Assembly: GCF_000835495.1 (NCBI RefSeq)
Contig: NW_015622542.1
Coordinates: 496,001-560,000, forward strand
Length of the DNA: 64,000 nucleotides
Source of the DNA: Cladophialophora immunda
Lineage: Eukaryota; Ascomycota; Eurotiomycetes; Chaetothyriales; Herpotrichiellaceae
Direction: 5' to 3'
Shown: one piece after another, positions 22,119 through 32,032 of the stretch
How the letters are laid out: the number at the start of each line of letters is the position of its first letter
Position numbering within the stretch: the first letter of the stretch is position 1
The notes under the pieces: model-generated
Told to the model about the DNA's origin: nothing
What the model saw: the letters and a program-made list of their open reading frames with translations, nothing else
The model's database searches: none
Made by a program: the position numbers and the translations under genes

Positions 22119-23363
22119 TCACTCCGCCACCATGTTCAAGATTTCCAGTACTTGCTCCTTTTCCGTGATTGGAAAGGCGTTTGTCTGGATCCATAGATCG
22201 TGTAAGCTGTTTACCGCGAGCGGATCGAATTTGTCTCTGCCAACGTTGACCGCGCGGAGGGATCGGGGCATGTCAAGTTCTCGAATCACAATGTCTAGTA
22301 TATCGCCCAGGTCCAAGTGACTCGCATCCTGCCCTCTGGCTTTGAGCGCAGCTTGGACAGGTGCTAGTCTCAACAGTAAATCTCGGACCACAGCTTGTCT
22401 GGCATTGTTGGCTCCTTTTGCAGCGTTGAACTTGCAAACCGCAGGTAACAGTATACAGCTGGTCTCGCCGTGTCCAACACCCAGGGGCCCTAGTTGGTGT
22501 CCGATTGCATGGCTTGCACCAAGTGGCGTCCCAGTAGAAACGGCTTCCATGGCCTGAACCACTCCAAGCTGACAGAGGTACCGGCCCTCGGTATCGTTGG
22601 GATTGGCTTTCGATCTTAGCAGTCCACGAACCAGCATTTCCAGTCCACGGCTGGCTGCAGCGTCTCCTTCCGGAGTACTCTGCAGGCTACACACTGTCTC
22701 GATGCAGTGGTCAATTGATCTGACTCCAGTGCTCAGCCATACCCATTGTGGGGTGGTTTTGGTCAGCTCAGGATCAAGAATAACGAGTTCCGGATCGACT
22801 CCAGGCTCAAATGTCCTTTTCGCTCTTGTGGTCAAGGTCTCCGTTGCGCCAGCGATGGCTTGGTATTCTCCTCCAGATAAAGAAGTTGGTATACAAACAA
22901 GTGGGACTTTTGGTTTTATGATGTGCTCACGACGGTTGGCGTTGTAGGAGTGGCCGCCCCATAAGGTGCCTATCGCCTTCTCGTCCCACGACGAATTTGC
23001 AATCGCAAACCTGACCAGTTTGGCAGCATCAGTGATGCTACCTGCGCCAAGGGTGATAAGGCAGTCGACATCAAGCTCTTTGATCTCGTCTATGACCTCA
23101 ACAACTTCGGAAATGGGGGTATGTGGGCTTATGCCGATGCGGTAGCCGGCCACACGGTCGCCCAAGGCTCCTTTCAGTCTTTCTAGGGAGTCTGTCTGCT
23201 TCGACAGAGATCTGGATGCCAAGATAAAGACGCGCGTAGCCTTGAAAGTACGTTCGACGTGTTTGGTGCATGCTTCTTCAAAGGGCAGCCCCGAACTGAT
23301 CTTCGGAGTTGGCTTATTGCCAAAGGCAGGTCGGTACTGCTCTTGTCCTGGGGTGAAGCTCAT
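22119..23363 (-). CDS. Maleylacetate reductase-like iron-type alcohol dehydrogenase
   Basis: Single exon, 414 residues. An N-terminal Rossmann-like domain carries the cofactor loop GAGSITDAAKL near residue 107. The C-terminal helical domain holds the metal-binding pattern IDHCIE, then SHAIGHQLG and GVGHGE, as in group III iron-containing dehydrogenases. Maleylacetate reductases of this family reduce maleylacetate to 3-oxoadipate with NAD(P)H, the step after hydroxyquinol ring cleavage. The intradiol dioxygenase at 26.4-27.5 kb and the thiolase next door make that role likely. It is divergent from the thiolase across a 362-base promoter with a palindrome. The family is certain; the substrate assignment is strong but inferred. 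Confidence 0.87.
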   Translation of the reverse strand: MSFTPGQEQYRPAFGNKPTPKISSGLPFEEACTKHVERTFKATRVFILASRSLSKQTDSLERLKGALGDRVAGYRIGISPHTPISEVVEVIDEIKELDVDCLITLGAGSITDAAKLVRFAIANSSWDEKAIGTLWGGHSYNANRREHIIKPKVPLVCIPTSLSGGEYQAIAGATETLTTRAKRTFEPGVDPELVILDPELTKTTPQWVWLSTGVRSIDHCIETVCSLQSTPEGDAAASRGLEMLVRGLLRSKANPNDTEGRYLCQLGVVQAMEAVSTGTPLGASHAIGHQLGPLGVGHGETSCILLPAVCKFNAAKGANNARQAVVRDLLLRLAPVQAALKARGQDASHLDLGDILDIVIRELDMPRSLRAVNVGRDKFDPLAVNSLHDLWIQTNAFPITEKEQVLEILNMVAE

Positions 23364-23725
23364 TTTGCGTTTTCAAACGCTGAAGCCGGGCTGGAGCAGC
23401 AACAACGGGTAGGAGTTATAAAATGGTGAACTTAGGACCTCATCCAATACTATACACCAAACTGCACTGATCAAAAAGGGAGGTGTTCATTCATTTTGGC
23501 TGGTGAGTCGGTTGCTTGAAATGTGGAATAAATGGCCACCGAAGAGATGCGGTGACCCACTTGCCTTCCTGAAACAGAACTAACTCACATTGCGAGCAAT
23601 TCTACATCTCAACGTTGATGATTCCCCACATCTGATTGCGGTTGACCTCTCCGAGGTGATACCTGAACGATCATGCTGAGATTGTCTTAGCTGATTCCTG
23701 TGAAGTTCTCAACGGGCTCTGCAGA
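23364..23725. promoter_or_regulatory. Divergent promoter between reductase and thiolase
   Basis: 362 bases shared by two lower-pathway genes. An 18-base dyad CACCG-N8-CGGTG sits at 23537-23554, the spacing style of Zn2Cys6 operators. No gene is present. Confidence 0.5.
23537..23554. promoter_or_regulatory. Candidate operator palindrome CACCG-N8-CGGTG
   Basis: Perfect 5-base arms around an 8-base spacer, midway in the divergent reductase/thiolase promoter. It contains the CCG/CGG triplets that fungal binuclear-cluster regulators read. Function is inferred only. Confidence 0.4.
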
Positions 23726-25099
23726 ATGGCATCGTCTGCAAGACTCCTCGGAAGGTTTGCAACCAAATCACCAAACGATATTGTGCTGCTTTCTGCCGTC
23801 CGAAGTCCAATTACGAGGTCCTTCAAAGGTGGCTTCAAGGATGCTTGGCCAGAAGATATACTCATGCCGGTACGGCGACCTCACTGTTTCCCTACCAACC
23901 CTAATATTAAGATAGGTGATGAGAGCGGCGGTGACACGGGCCGGTCTTCAGCCTGGCGACGTCCAGGATGTGCTCATCGGCAACGTACTGGCTGAGCTTG
24001 GATTTGCCAAAACAGGTCGAATGGCTCTAAATCACGCAGGGTTTCCGGTTACTACCACATTCCACACCGTCAACAGACAATGCTCGAGCAGCTTGCAGGC
24101 CATCACCCATATTTCGCATGCTATACTCGCCGGACAGATCGACGTTGGGCTTGCAGGAGGTGTTGAAAGTATGACACGAAACTATGGCAGCCGAGGTGTT
24201 CCCGTTGACGTGTCTCCGTCACTCAAAGATTCGAGTATCAAAAGCGCGAGAGACTGCCTTATGCCCATGGGAATTACCTCTGAGAATGTGGCTAGCAGAT
24301 GCGACATATCTCGAAAAGAACAGGATGAATTCGCACTCTTGAGTCATACGCGAGCTCTTGAAGCCCAACAGTCGGGCAAATTCAACTCTGAAATTATCCC
24401 TGTTGAATGGACAAGGACCGACAATGTCACAGGTGCACAAACGACACTGAGGGTTGAAAAGGATGACACCATCAGACCGGGCGTTACTCTCGAGAAACTC
24501 GCGAAGCTGAAGCCCGCATTCTCAGAAGACGGCAGAAGCACAGCTGGAAACTCGTGGGTCTTTCGATTAGCAATCTGTTCGACTTTCAGCTAACATCCCG
24601 TAGGTCACAGATATCGGATGGAGCCTCCTCTTGCGTTCTTGCACGTCGGTCTTGGGCAGAGCATCGTGGTATCAAACCTATAGGGCGCTTCCTCGGCACG
24701 ACGGTTGCTGGCTGCGAACCTGATGAAATGGGACTTGGTCCCATATATGCAATTCCTGCACTCTACAAATTTACCGGTATTTCTCAAAAAGACGTTGACA
24801 TTTTCGAGATCAACGAGGCCTTTGCCAGCCAGACTATTGCATGCCTCCGGATTCTGGGCATTGACGTTGAGAAAGTAAACCGCCAGGGTGGCGCAATTGC
24901 CTTGGGCCATCCAACTGGGGCAACTGGAGCTCGACAGACTGCCACGCTGTTTGCCCAGCTTGAACAAGAGGGCAAGGAGTTTGGAATTGTGAGCATGTGT
25001 GCCAGGTAAGAGCTTACAGAGCGCAGTGTTTTCGATGCTTGATGCTAACTAGCATCCAGTACAGGTCATGGAGTTGCGGCATTGTTTCAGAGAGAATAG
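23726..25099 (+). CDS. Acetyl-CoA acyltransferase (thiolase), probable 3-oxoadipyl-CoA thiolase
   Basis: Four exons (23726-23869, 23916-24553, 24604-25005, 25060-25099) give 407 residues. The acylated cysteine is in NRQCSSSLQA near residue 100. The catalytic histidine is in GGAIALGHPTGATGARQ and the second cysteine in SMCASTGHG at the C-terminus. Thiolases usually have C-x-G at the last site; here the glycine is replaced by serine. The N-terminus (MASSARLLGRFATKS) is basic, hydroxylated and free of acids, like a mitochondrial presequence, and I see no PTS1 or clear PTS2. It would cleave 3-oxoadipyl-CoA to succinyl-CoA and acetyl-CoA after the CoA-transferase. The enzyme class is certain; substrate and location are inferred. 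Confidence 0.9.
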
Positions 25100-25194
25100 A
25101 CAGGTGGCATTCCTGTTCGAGACTGAGTTGGAAACCTTGGATATAATCAATAAAGCTTCTAGAGCTATCCAATGCCATGTTGTTTGGTATTAAC

Positions 25195-25958
25195 CTAGTT
25201 CGCATGTTTCCATTCATTCTGGCCCGGTACCAGCACTCTCTCTTCTGCCGGCATGAAGCTTTTGTTTGCATTTGGAGGTGCCGTAGGTGTGCCGAATACC
25301 AACTGGCCTTTCAACCTCCACTCAGCTGGAACTTTCCACTCCTCGACAATCTTCTGATCGATGTACGGATTGAAGTGCTGGAGATTGCAGCCAAGGCCCT
25401 CTAACTCCAGTGCAGCCCACAAGTTAAAGGTGTTCATTGCATTCGTATGTTCAGACCACTGTGGGAAATAGCTGCTGTATCGCGGAAAGTTCTGTTGCAG
25501 CCGATGCGTTGCCCGTTGATCTTCGTAAAGAAGGACCTTCACGCCGATGAGATCAGCATACGCTTTTCCCTCAGGCACTTTAACGTTGAAATCATAGAGC
25601 TTACCGTTCCGTATGCATCTCTGCGTTGATCCAGCTTCTTCTCATCGGCGGGCCAGTCATTGGCAGCATCTACTGCCTTGACGCAATCTTTGGCAATATC
25701 CCAAAGCTTCCTGTGGTCGTCCCCAAACAGGATGACGAAACGTGTGGACTGCGAATTGAGCGAACTCGGGGTGTGAAGGATGACTTCTTTGGCGATCTTG
25801 ATGATTTCGAGGTCAGGTATCGGCGATTTCGCCTCGAGTGCGTAGAAAGTTCGACGCGACTTGATGGCGGCGAGAAATTGGTCGGCCATGGCATGGGAGT
25901 GTGGCGCGTAACAGACCCTTCTCGATCTGCGCGACAAGTGTCTTAAACTAGCCTGCAT
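25195..25958 (-). CDS. Nitroreductase family protein (Frm2/Hbn1-like)
   Basis: Two exons on the minus strand, joined by a roughly 65-base intron near 25520-25585 (donor GTAAGC, acceptor GTGAAG). The protein has the fungal nitroreductase pattern SRRTFYALEAKSPIPD at the N-terminus, HTPSSLNSQSTRF for FMN contacts, and ALELEGLGCNLQHFNPYID in the second half. Frm2-type proteins are FMN-dependent NAD(P)H oxidoreductases linked to fatty-acid signalling and stress in yeast. Two starts are possible: 25889 gives the standard length, and 25958 adds about 23 residues rich in Arg and Ser that could be a mitochondrial presequence. Its stop is 95 bases from the thiolase stop. It may supply quinone or nitroaromatic reduction. 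Confidence 0.82.
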
Positions 25959-26382
25959 GTTCAATAATAAAAAGAGAGTTGACTCCCCCACATGGGAAAG
26001 CCGTTTACGGCAACCTATTCTGTAGAGTAACCGATCTCGGAAGGGGATGAGCGAAGAATGTGTACTTACCATCCTCGTGATCTTGAGATGCAAGCTTAGA
26101 GCCGGTGTGTTTTCGGAGTCAGATGGCTGATCTTGCCTAGGAGAAAACTTCGGTACGCAGCTATCAATGCTTTTTCACGCCAACGTGATGAGCCATGTAG
26201 TTGTCTCCAGGGGCCGCAATCATAACTTGAGTTCCGCCGGCTGAAGTCTAGTTATATTTCCAAAATGCCCCGAGTTTTGATGAAAGGCCAGATCAACAAG
26301 GTGCAAAATTGTAACGTATACAGCCATCCCACTTCTTGCAGCCCGAAACATAGAATACCAATAGCGACTTAATTTCAATGGG
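25959..26382. other. Intergenic, no gene seen
   Basis: About 420 bases between the nitroreductase start and the dioxygenase stop. It should contain the nitroreductase promoter. Nothing else is visible. Confidence 0.35.
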
Positions 26383-27451
26383 TTATAGCTGAGTCTTCAA
26401 GCCTCGGTCTCCCTGCGTCTCCGCCAAGATGAAATCATGCTCAAGCAGCCAAAATCCCTGGGTTTCCTCTCCGTCCACAGTGCGGATAAATGTCTTCGTA
26501 TTGTACATTTCGGCTTGTTCCCTGTCTTCGACCCACTCAATGTGCTTGACCAAGCTGCTTTTCGTCCCAAATACGGGGTCTCGGAATATTCTAGGGCTGG
26601 TTCGGTCATACAATGCCGTGTTCAGCCTTTCATAAGAAGGGTGGCTGATCAAAAAATGCTGTTTGTTTCGTTAGTGCTGCGGGTGAAACAACTCGATGAG
26701 AAACGTTGATACCCACCACATGAGCTGGTCGATAGGCTTGCCGGTTCAAAAGATCCAGAACAACGCCAACCGGGCCGTCGAAAGGCACAGGATAGTCAAC
26801 CGGGCGGACGCCATTGATGTAAAATCGTCCCTCGGCATCTGTGTAGAACTTCCCTCGACAATCTGGTCCACCTGTTTCAGGGTCCTGCATGTCGTACTTG
26901 CCATTACCATTGGTTTCCCAGATGTCCAGTAGTGCTCCGTCGATAGGCTCTCCTTGCCGGTTCTTGACTGTTCCTCGGATGAGCATAGATTGTCCAGCAC
27001 CGACTGACGAGATGCTGTCCCCATGACTGAACTCATGCGACTCATTGTGAAACGGCCCCAGGACTGATGACTCAGTGCAGCCGGGTAGTTGTCGACTGTT
27101 TATTTGGTCTACTAAAGCAGATATACCGAGTACATCTGACAAGAGGATGAATTCCTGTCTCTCTGGATGGCAGGCCTGTCCGACCTGGAAATGGTTAGCC
27201 CGAGAGGGGTTGAATCCGTCCGTTGTACCTGCCTTTGTCAAGAACTCCCACGCGGCTTCCCATTCATGACGTTGAATATCTGTTTCGCGGATGAAGTCGT
27301 GCGAATGTTGAATGAGTCTGCTGAAGATGAATTTCACTCGTTGGTTATCGATGTTAGAGGAAACCTTGATGACATGAGCAGTAAGGTCATCCACGTCGAG
27401 GTTCTCGAAGCTTGCAGAATTTGACACTGTACCATTGACACCGGGCGACAT
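26383..27451 (-). CDS. Intradiol ring-cleavage dioxygenase, hydroxyquinol/catechol 1,2-dioxygenase type
   Basis: Two exons (26383-26658 and 26717-27451) give 336 residues. The N-terminal helical dioxygenase_N domain covers about residues 20-130. The catalytic beta-sandwich has the non-heme iron ligands: Tyr in GNGKYDMQ, Tyr in VDYPVPFDGPVG, and the His-x-His of RPAHVHF, which is assembled across the intron. This set and the N-terminal domain separate it from protocatechuate 3,4-dioxygenases. It would cleave hydroxyquinol to maleylacetate (3-hydroxymuconate), which the adjacent reductase would take to 3-oxoadipate. Catechol is the alternative substrate, but then a reductase would not be needed. 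Pathway assignment is strongly supported by context. Confidence 0.9.
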
Positions 27452-28524
27452 CTCTGTTGGTCAAGGGGATTGTAATGTTTGCGAAGGTGATGAGAGGAAA
27501 GCGAATCGTTAAAGCAAGTGCTTTCGAGATATCATTGGCCCCACATATTGTAATGATGCGCGACATGGCTTGGTCGCATCCAAGTTGTGATAGGGCATCC
27601 CGAAATGCGAAAAGCTATCACGAGAGAGATTGCCAAGGGCAGGCCGCTCGGCCCAACTATGCTACGGTTATGCTAGAGGACAGTCAACAGACGTAACGGA
27701 CATTTCTTCCGAGTTAGCGTCATGGTCGTGGAGTTCTGACTATAGTAGGACTCCATGGATCGCATCATTTGTAAAGACTATTCCAAGCAAAAAGAAAATG
27801 TAATGCGGCCGGCGTGGTTGCGCAGCTCTAAACTAGGTAGTGACCACGCTAACCGGCACGGGAAGTGTCAACAGTTGATATTGCCGAATTAGGACCTTGG
27901 GACCCCACGCCCCCTCAGCTTGTCCTTCTATCTCCTGCACCTCGAGTGACTGTTTGATAACTCTTCGCACCAGCTATATCCAACAGAGACCTTGCCAGCC
28001 AGATTAGCAGCTGAATCCTAATAGCTGAATTTGTGACTTTCGATCCGGTGACCGGAGCGGCCAACTTCCCCGTATTAGTCCACGGCACAAACTACAATTC
28101 GTCAGGAGTCTATGATGCCCTACTCAATCCTACCGTAATGTTGTTTCCAAAATTTGGCTTTATTGTGTAACCTTCTCCGCACGAGTTTGGAGAACCACCA
28201 TGATACAGTCGTGTGAGCCATTCCAGCATGGATATTTCATTGTTTTTCGAGCCTCGATGAAGCAATACGAGGTTTCCAGGTGACTAAACCTCGGCTTTCT
28301 TGCCTGAGCAATGCCCCACATGCCTCATAAGGCCCAGATGTCATATGAGGACGGCGAGTATTCATGAACCCTTGTTTGAGCTCGACTTGACACTGCGTTT
28401 ATGGCATGAGAACCATCTCTCGTGATCTTTCGCGGCTTGTCGACCACCAAGGTATCAATTGTTTTGAAAGGTGACAGAATTGCTTAAGCTTTGTTGAACA
28501 AATTCATTCATTCACATCATCATT
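27452..28524. promoter_or_regulatory. Divergent intergenic region between dioxygenase and NmrA-like gene
   Basis: About 1.07 kb between two divergent starts. A perfect 13-base odd dyad TCCGGT-G-ACCGGA lies at 28044-28056. No gene or transposon remnant is seen. Confidence 0.4.
28044..28056. promoter_or_regulatory. Candidate operator TCCGGT-G-ACCGGA
   Basis: Perfect inverted repeat with a single central base in the dioxygenase/NmrA promoter region. It carries CGG/CCG triplets. Inferred regulatory site only. Confidence 0.35.
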
Positions 28525-29711
28525 ATGCCAAAGTTGGTCCTTGTCACAGGTGCCACCGGAAATCAAGGCAAGGCTAATGTCTATGCAACAGAATGACTCC
28601 TAACCGTTCATAGGTGGTTCGGTTGCAAAGCTACTTCTACAATTTCCAGAAGAATATGCCGTGAGGTGCCTCACTCGAAACATCGAATCCAAAGGAGCGC
28701 TTGCCCTATCAGACTCAGGTGCCGAACTCGTCCAAGGCAACCTCACGGACCCATCGACCCTTCCTGCGGCGGTTAAAGGATGCTGGGGAGTGTTTGCGGT
28801 CACCAACTTTTACGATGCAGTATGGCTTGTTGACTGCTCCCACTTAGCCCGTCACAACTCACTCTGAACAGGCTATCATCGATGATCCAATGAGCGAGGA
28901 ACAACAGGGCCGCAATCTCGCAAAGGCTGCTCATGATGCGGGCACGGTGGAGTGTTTCATTTGGAGTACCATGCCCAGCTCGCATGCGTTGTCCGGCGGC
29001 AAGTTTTTCACCCGGCTCTATGAAGGTAATTGGAATCGCGCTGCTATTGGGGTAGTATTACTGATTTTAGTCTGCAGGCAAGCATCTCGTTGATGGCTAC
29101 ATTCGCGAACTTGGTCTGCATGGAACTTTCCTTTACACGGGCAACTTTTACGAAAACATGGTGCTGCGAAAACACATGTCCTACAGTGATGAGACCGACA
29201 CTATTATATTCAAGCAACCTATCATCGAGCCGGACGCGGAGCGTAAGTCATCTGACAGAATCGTCCGAGGCAAAAGGCTGATATGGACACAGTCACGATG
29301 CTGTATGTCGAAAAAGATCTTTCTGCCATCGTCAAGGCGATTTTCGATCACTGGGAAGAAAGGAAATCCGAGTTGGATGGCGCCTACTTGCAAGCCAGCA
29401 ATGCAAGGGTCAGGCCAAAAGACATTGTCGCAGCTGCAAAAAAAGGTATTCCTATTCCGTCCCCAAAACTGTCATGAGGTGACTAATTCCATATTGTAGT
29501 GTCCGGGAAGAATGTGGAATATGTAGTGTTGCCGACCACAGGTGTGCCGGAAAGAGATACCATGTTCCGGTTCTACAATGAAGTTGGTATGCACCCAGGT
29601 GTTTCGCTCCCAGATCCCCAAGTGGTGAAGCTGGGCCTTAAGTTTCACGACGTCGAAGACTACATAAGGGAGAGGCTTTTACCGCATCTTGGAATCACAC
29701 CAGTCAATTAG
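28525..29711 (+). CDS. NmrA-like NAD(P)-binding protein
   Basis: Several exons, starting at ATG 28525. The N-terminus is a Rossmann motif GATGNQGG completed across a first intron that begins with GC rather than GT (exon 1 ends at 28567). Later exons give LVQGNLTDPSTLPAAVKG, ATNFYDA-type strand ends, FIWSTMPSSHALSGGK and a C-terminal VLPTTGVPERDTMFRFY segment. This is the atypical short-chain dehydrogenase fold of NmrA/HSCARG proteins, which bind NAD(P) and often act as redox sensors or regulators rather than enzymes. Located between the dioxygenase and cycloisomerase genes, it could sense pathway redox state or act as a quinone-type reductase. Role unproven. Confidence 0.8.
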
Positions 29712-30374
29712 CGATATATCTCAATCAAAGGATCAGACATGGCAGTCTCGATTATCTCGTTCCGAGATATGTGTAGTATAATTTGGTAACTGACACTGCA
29801 TTCGGACGCAGTCCCTTCAGTGTGTCTCGTCACTCGAAGATCTGTGTTATATACCACATAGCACATATAGGCCTTGACTCAATGATTCATGTAAGAACTA
29901 ATAGTATGTGAGGAAATCTATGTTGCAAAGTCCAAAGTACCAGACATATTTGTGCGGCGGAACCCATGATCATTCTAGCCTAGTTTGACAAGATCCACAG
30001 TGCATGTACACAGCACTGAAGCCTTCTGCTAGGATTGTAATCGTAAAACCCTTTCAGCGTCAAGTGGGCTGGGTCAAGGATTTCCATCATTCGCTCAACA
30101 TCCACCACTGTGTATTGAGTATAAACACTCTGATCGCGTCCCACATGTGTTCTGGCCTCCACTTGTGTTGAGCCTAGCCTAATTTGGCAACCAGGACCTT
30201 CAAACATGAGACCTTTTCAACTATCGCCTATCAAGCGCATTCTCCTTATTTGGACTTTGGGTGTGTCTATTCAACGAGTACAAGTCTACACTGGCCAGAA
30301 TGATCGCATTCAGACTCAACGTCAGATTGAATACCTCCAAGCTGCGGCAGGTGCGCTCGAAACCTTGTAGACAG
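29712..30374. other. Intergenic, no gene seen
   Basis: About 660 bases before the cycloisomerase start. It should hold the promoter for that gene. A short frame at about 30207-30260 precedes it but has no supporting motif. Confidence 0.35.
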
Positions 30375-31806
30375 ATGTCGGGGGTAAGTGCCATCGACTC
30401 TCGGGTTTTCCGAAACCTTTTCGGGACGGAGCAGATTCGGAAGGTAGGTGGCAGATGAACAAGTCAATGACATGTTCCTATCGTAAATGAAGACTCTTCT
30501 GATTTAGTCCGGCTTCCAGGTATTCAACGACACTGCCTTTCTCGAAAGATGTGTTGAGGTCGAAGTTGCGCTTGCTAAAGCTCAAGCGAGGGCAAACATC
30601 ATTCCACAAGATGCAGCGGACCAGATAGCGAGTAGGGCACGCGCCTCGTCTCTTGATCTATCTCGTCTCAGCGACGAAACCGAGATTGTCGGATACCCGA
30701 TTCTCCCGTTGGTTCGACAACTGGCAACCATGTGTGGGGATTACGCAGGCAGATATCTTCACTGGGGTGCGACGACTCAAGACATCATGGACACTGCGTC
30801 AGTATTGCAGGTCCGATCGGGTTTATCAATTGTCGAAATCGAACTTGATCGAGTCATTGAAGCCACGGAGAGGCTCGCCGATAAGTACAAGGCAACGCCA
30901 ATGGCAGGCAGAACCCACTTGCAACATGCACTCCCCGTGACATTCGGCTACAAATGCGCGGTTTGGCTCTCCAGTCTGTATCGACACCGCGAGAGACTCA
31001 AGCAACTGCGACCTCGTGCCTTGATGGTGCAGTATGGCGGTGCAGCTGGTACTCTGGCTTCGCTTGGAGCTGGAGACGCAGGATTATCTGTCAGAAAGGA
31101 ACTGGCCAAGGAGATTGGTCTTGAAGACCCCCCCATCTCGTGGCACGTCGCAAGAGATGGCATTGCAGAGACACTCAATCTACTTGCGTTGATTGGTGGA
31201 AGCATTGGGAAAATTGCACTAGATCTCATGATAATGTGCTCGAACGAGTTTGCAGAAATCGCGGAACCGTTCGTGCCACATCGAGGTGCCTCATCGACCA
31301 TGCCGCAGAAGCGGAATCCAATCTCCAGCGAACTGATGTTAGCGGCCTCCAAAGTGTTGAGATCAAATGCGAGCTTGGGGCTGGACGCAATGATCTCGGA
31401 CTTTGAGCGGGCTTCTGGGCCCTGGCATCTTGAATGGGTAGCGGTGCCCGAAAGTTTTACCGTGGCGGTTGGAGCTCTGCACCAGGCAGCGTTCGCTCTC
31501 TCTGGTCTCGTTGTCGACGAGAAGCAAATGCTAGCAAACTTGAACTCTACTGCAGGCCTCATTGTGGGAGAGGCTGTCATGATGGGTGTTGCACCACAAT
31601 TGGGCAGACAAAAGGCACATGACACCGTGTACCAAGCTTGCCAGGAAGCAGTCCAGAACAAGGTTTCTTTGCTTGAGGCTTTGTGCTATAGAAAGGATAT
31701 TGTTGACGCCTTGGGCATGGATGAGCTGAAGAAATTGTGCGATCCGGTTAACTATCTAGGATCCTCAACTCGCATGGTCGACGAGGTCCTTGCGCTAAGA
31801 AAGTAA
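30375..31806 (+). CDS. 3-Carboxy-cis,cis-muconate cycloisomerase, bacterial PcaB type (fumarase/aspartase superfamily)
   Basis: Two exons (30375-30443, 30520-31806) give 451 residues, the usual PcaB length. Conserved regions: HWGATTQDIMDT, GRTHLQHALPVTFG, and the superfamily signature GASSTMPQKRNPISSE, which carries the catalytic loop. ATG 30375 gives MSGVSAIDSRVFRNLFG, a normal start for the family. The enzyme closes 3-carboxymuconate to 4-carboxymuconolactone. That lactone is the substrate of the CMD/lactonase fusion at 9.2-10.5 kb, so both halves of a bacterial-style protocatechuate branch are present. Ascomycetes usually use an unrelated beta-propeller enzyme for this step. A different muconate or an adenylosuccinate-lyase-like role cannot be excluded. 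Horizontal origin is an inference. Confidence 0.87.
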
Positions 31807-32032
31807 TACTACACCACGCATTGATTGCAGAGTTCTTGCATTTCCATTATCGCAAGTAGTGAAACAGTGGTATAGAGCCCAAAGTTCTTGATCTCGATCA
31901 AGATATCATCTGGCTCGGATTATGATATACCAAAAATTGTGAACAGAAGTTGCGTCATTTTATCTTCCAACCCTTCAGTGCCTAGACCGTGCAGAGCCTC
32001 CGTGTCTTGCTGGCTCATGCTGTTTCTGATCG

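Noticed and set aside
26383..27451. Possibility that the dioxygenase is protocatechuate 3,4-dioxygenase
   Set aside because: It has the N-terminal helical domain of the catechol/hydroxyquinol 1,2-dioxygenase group and its ligand spacing, not the two-subunit protocatechuate form.
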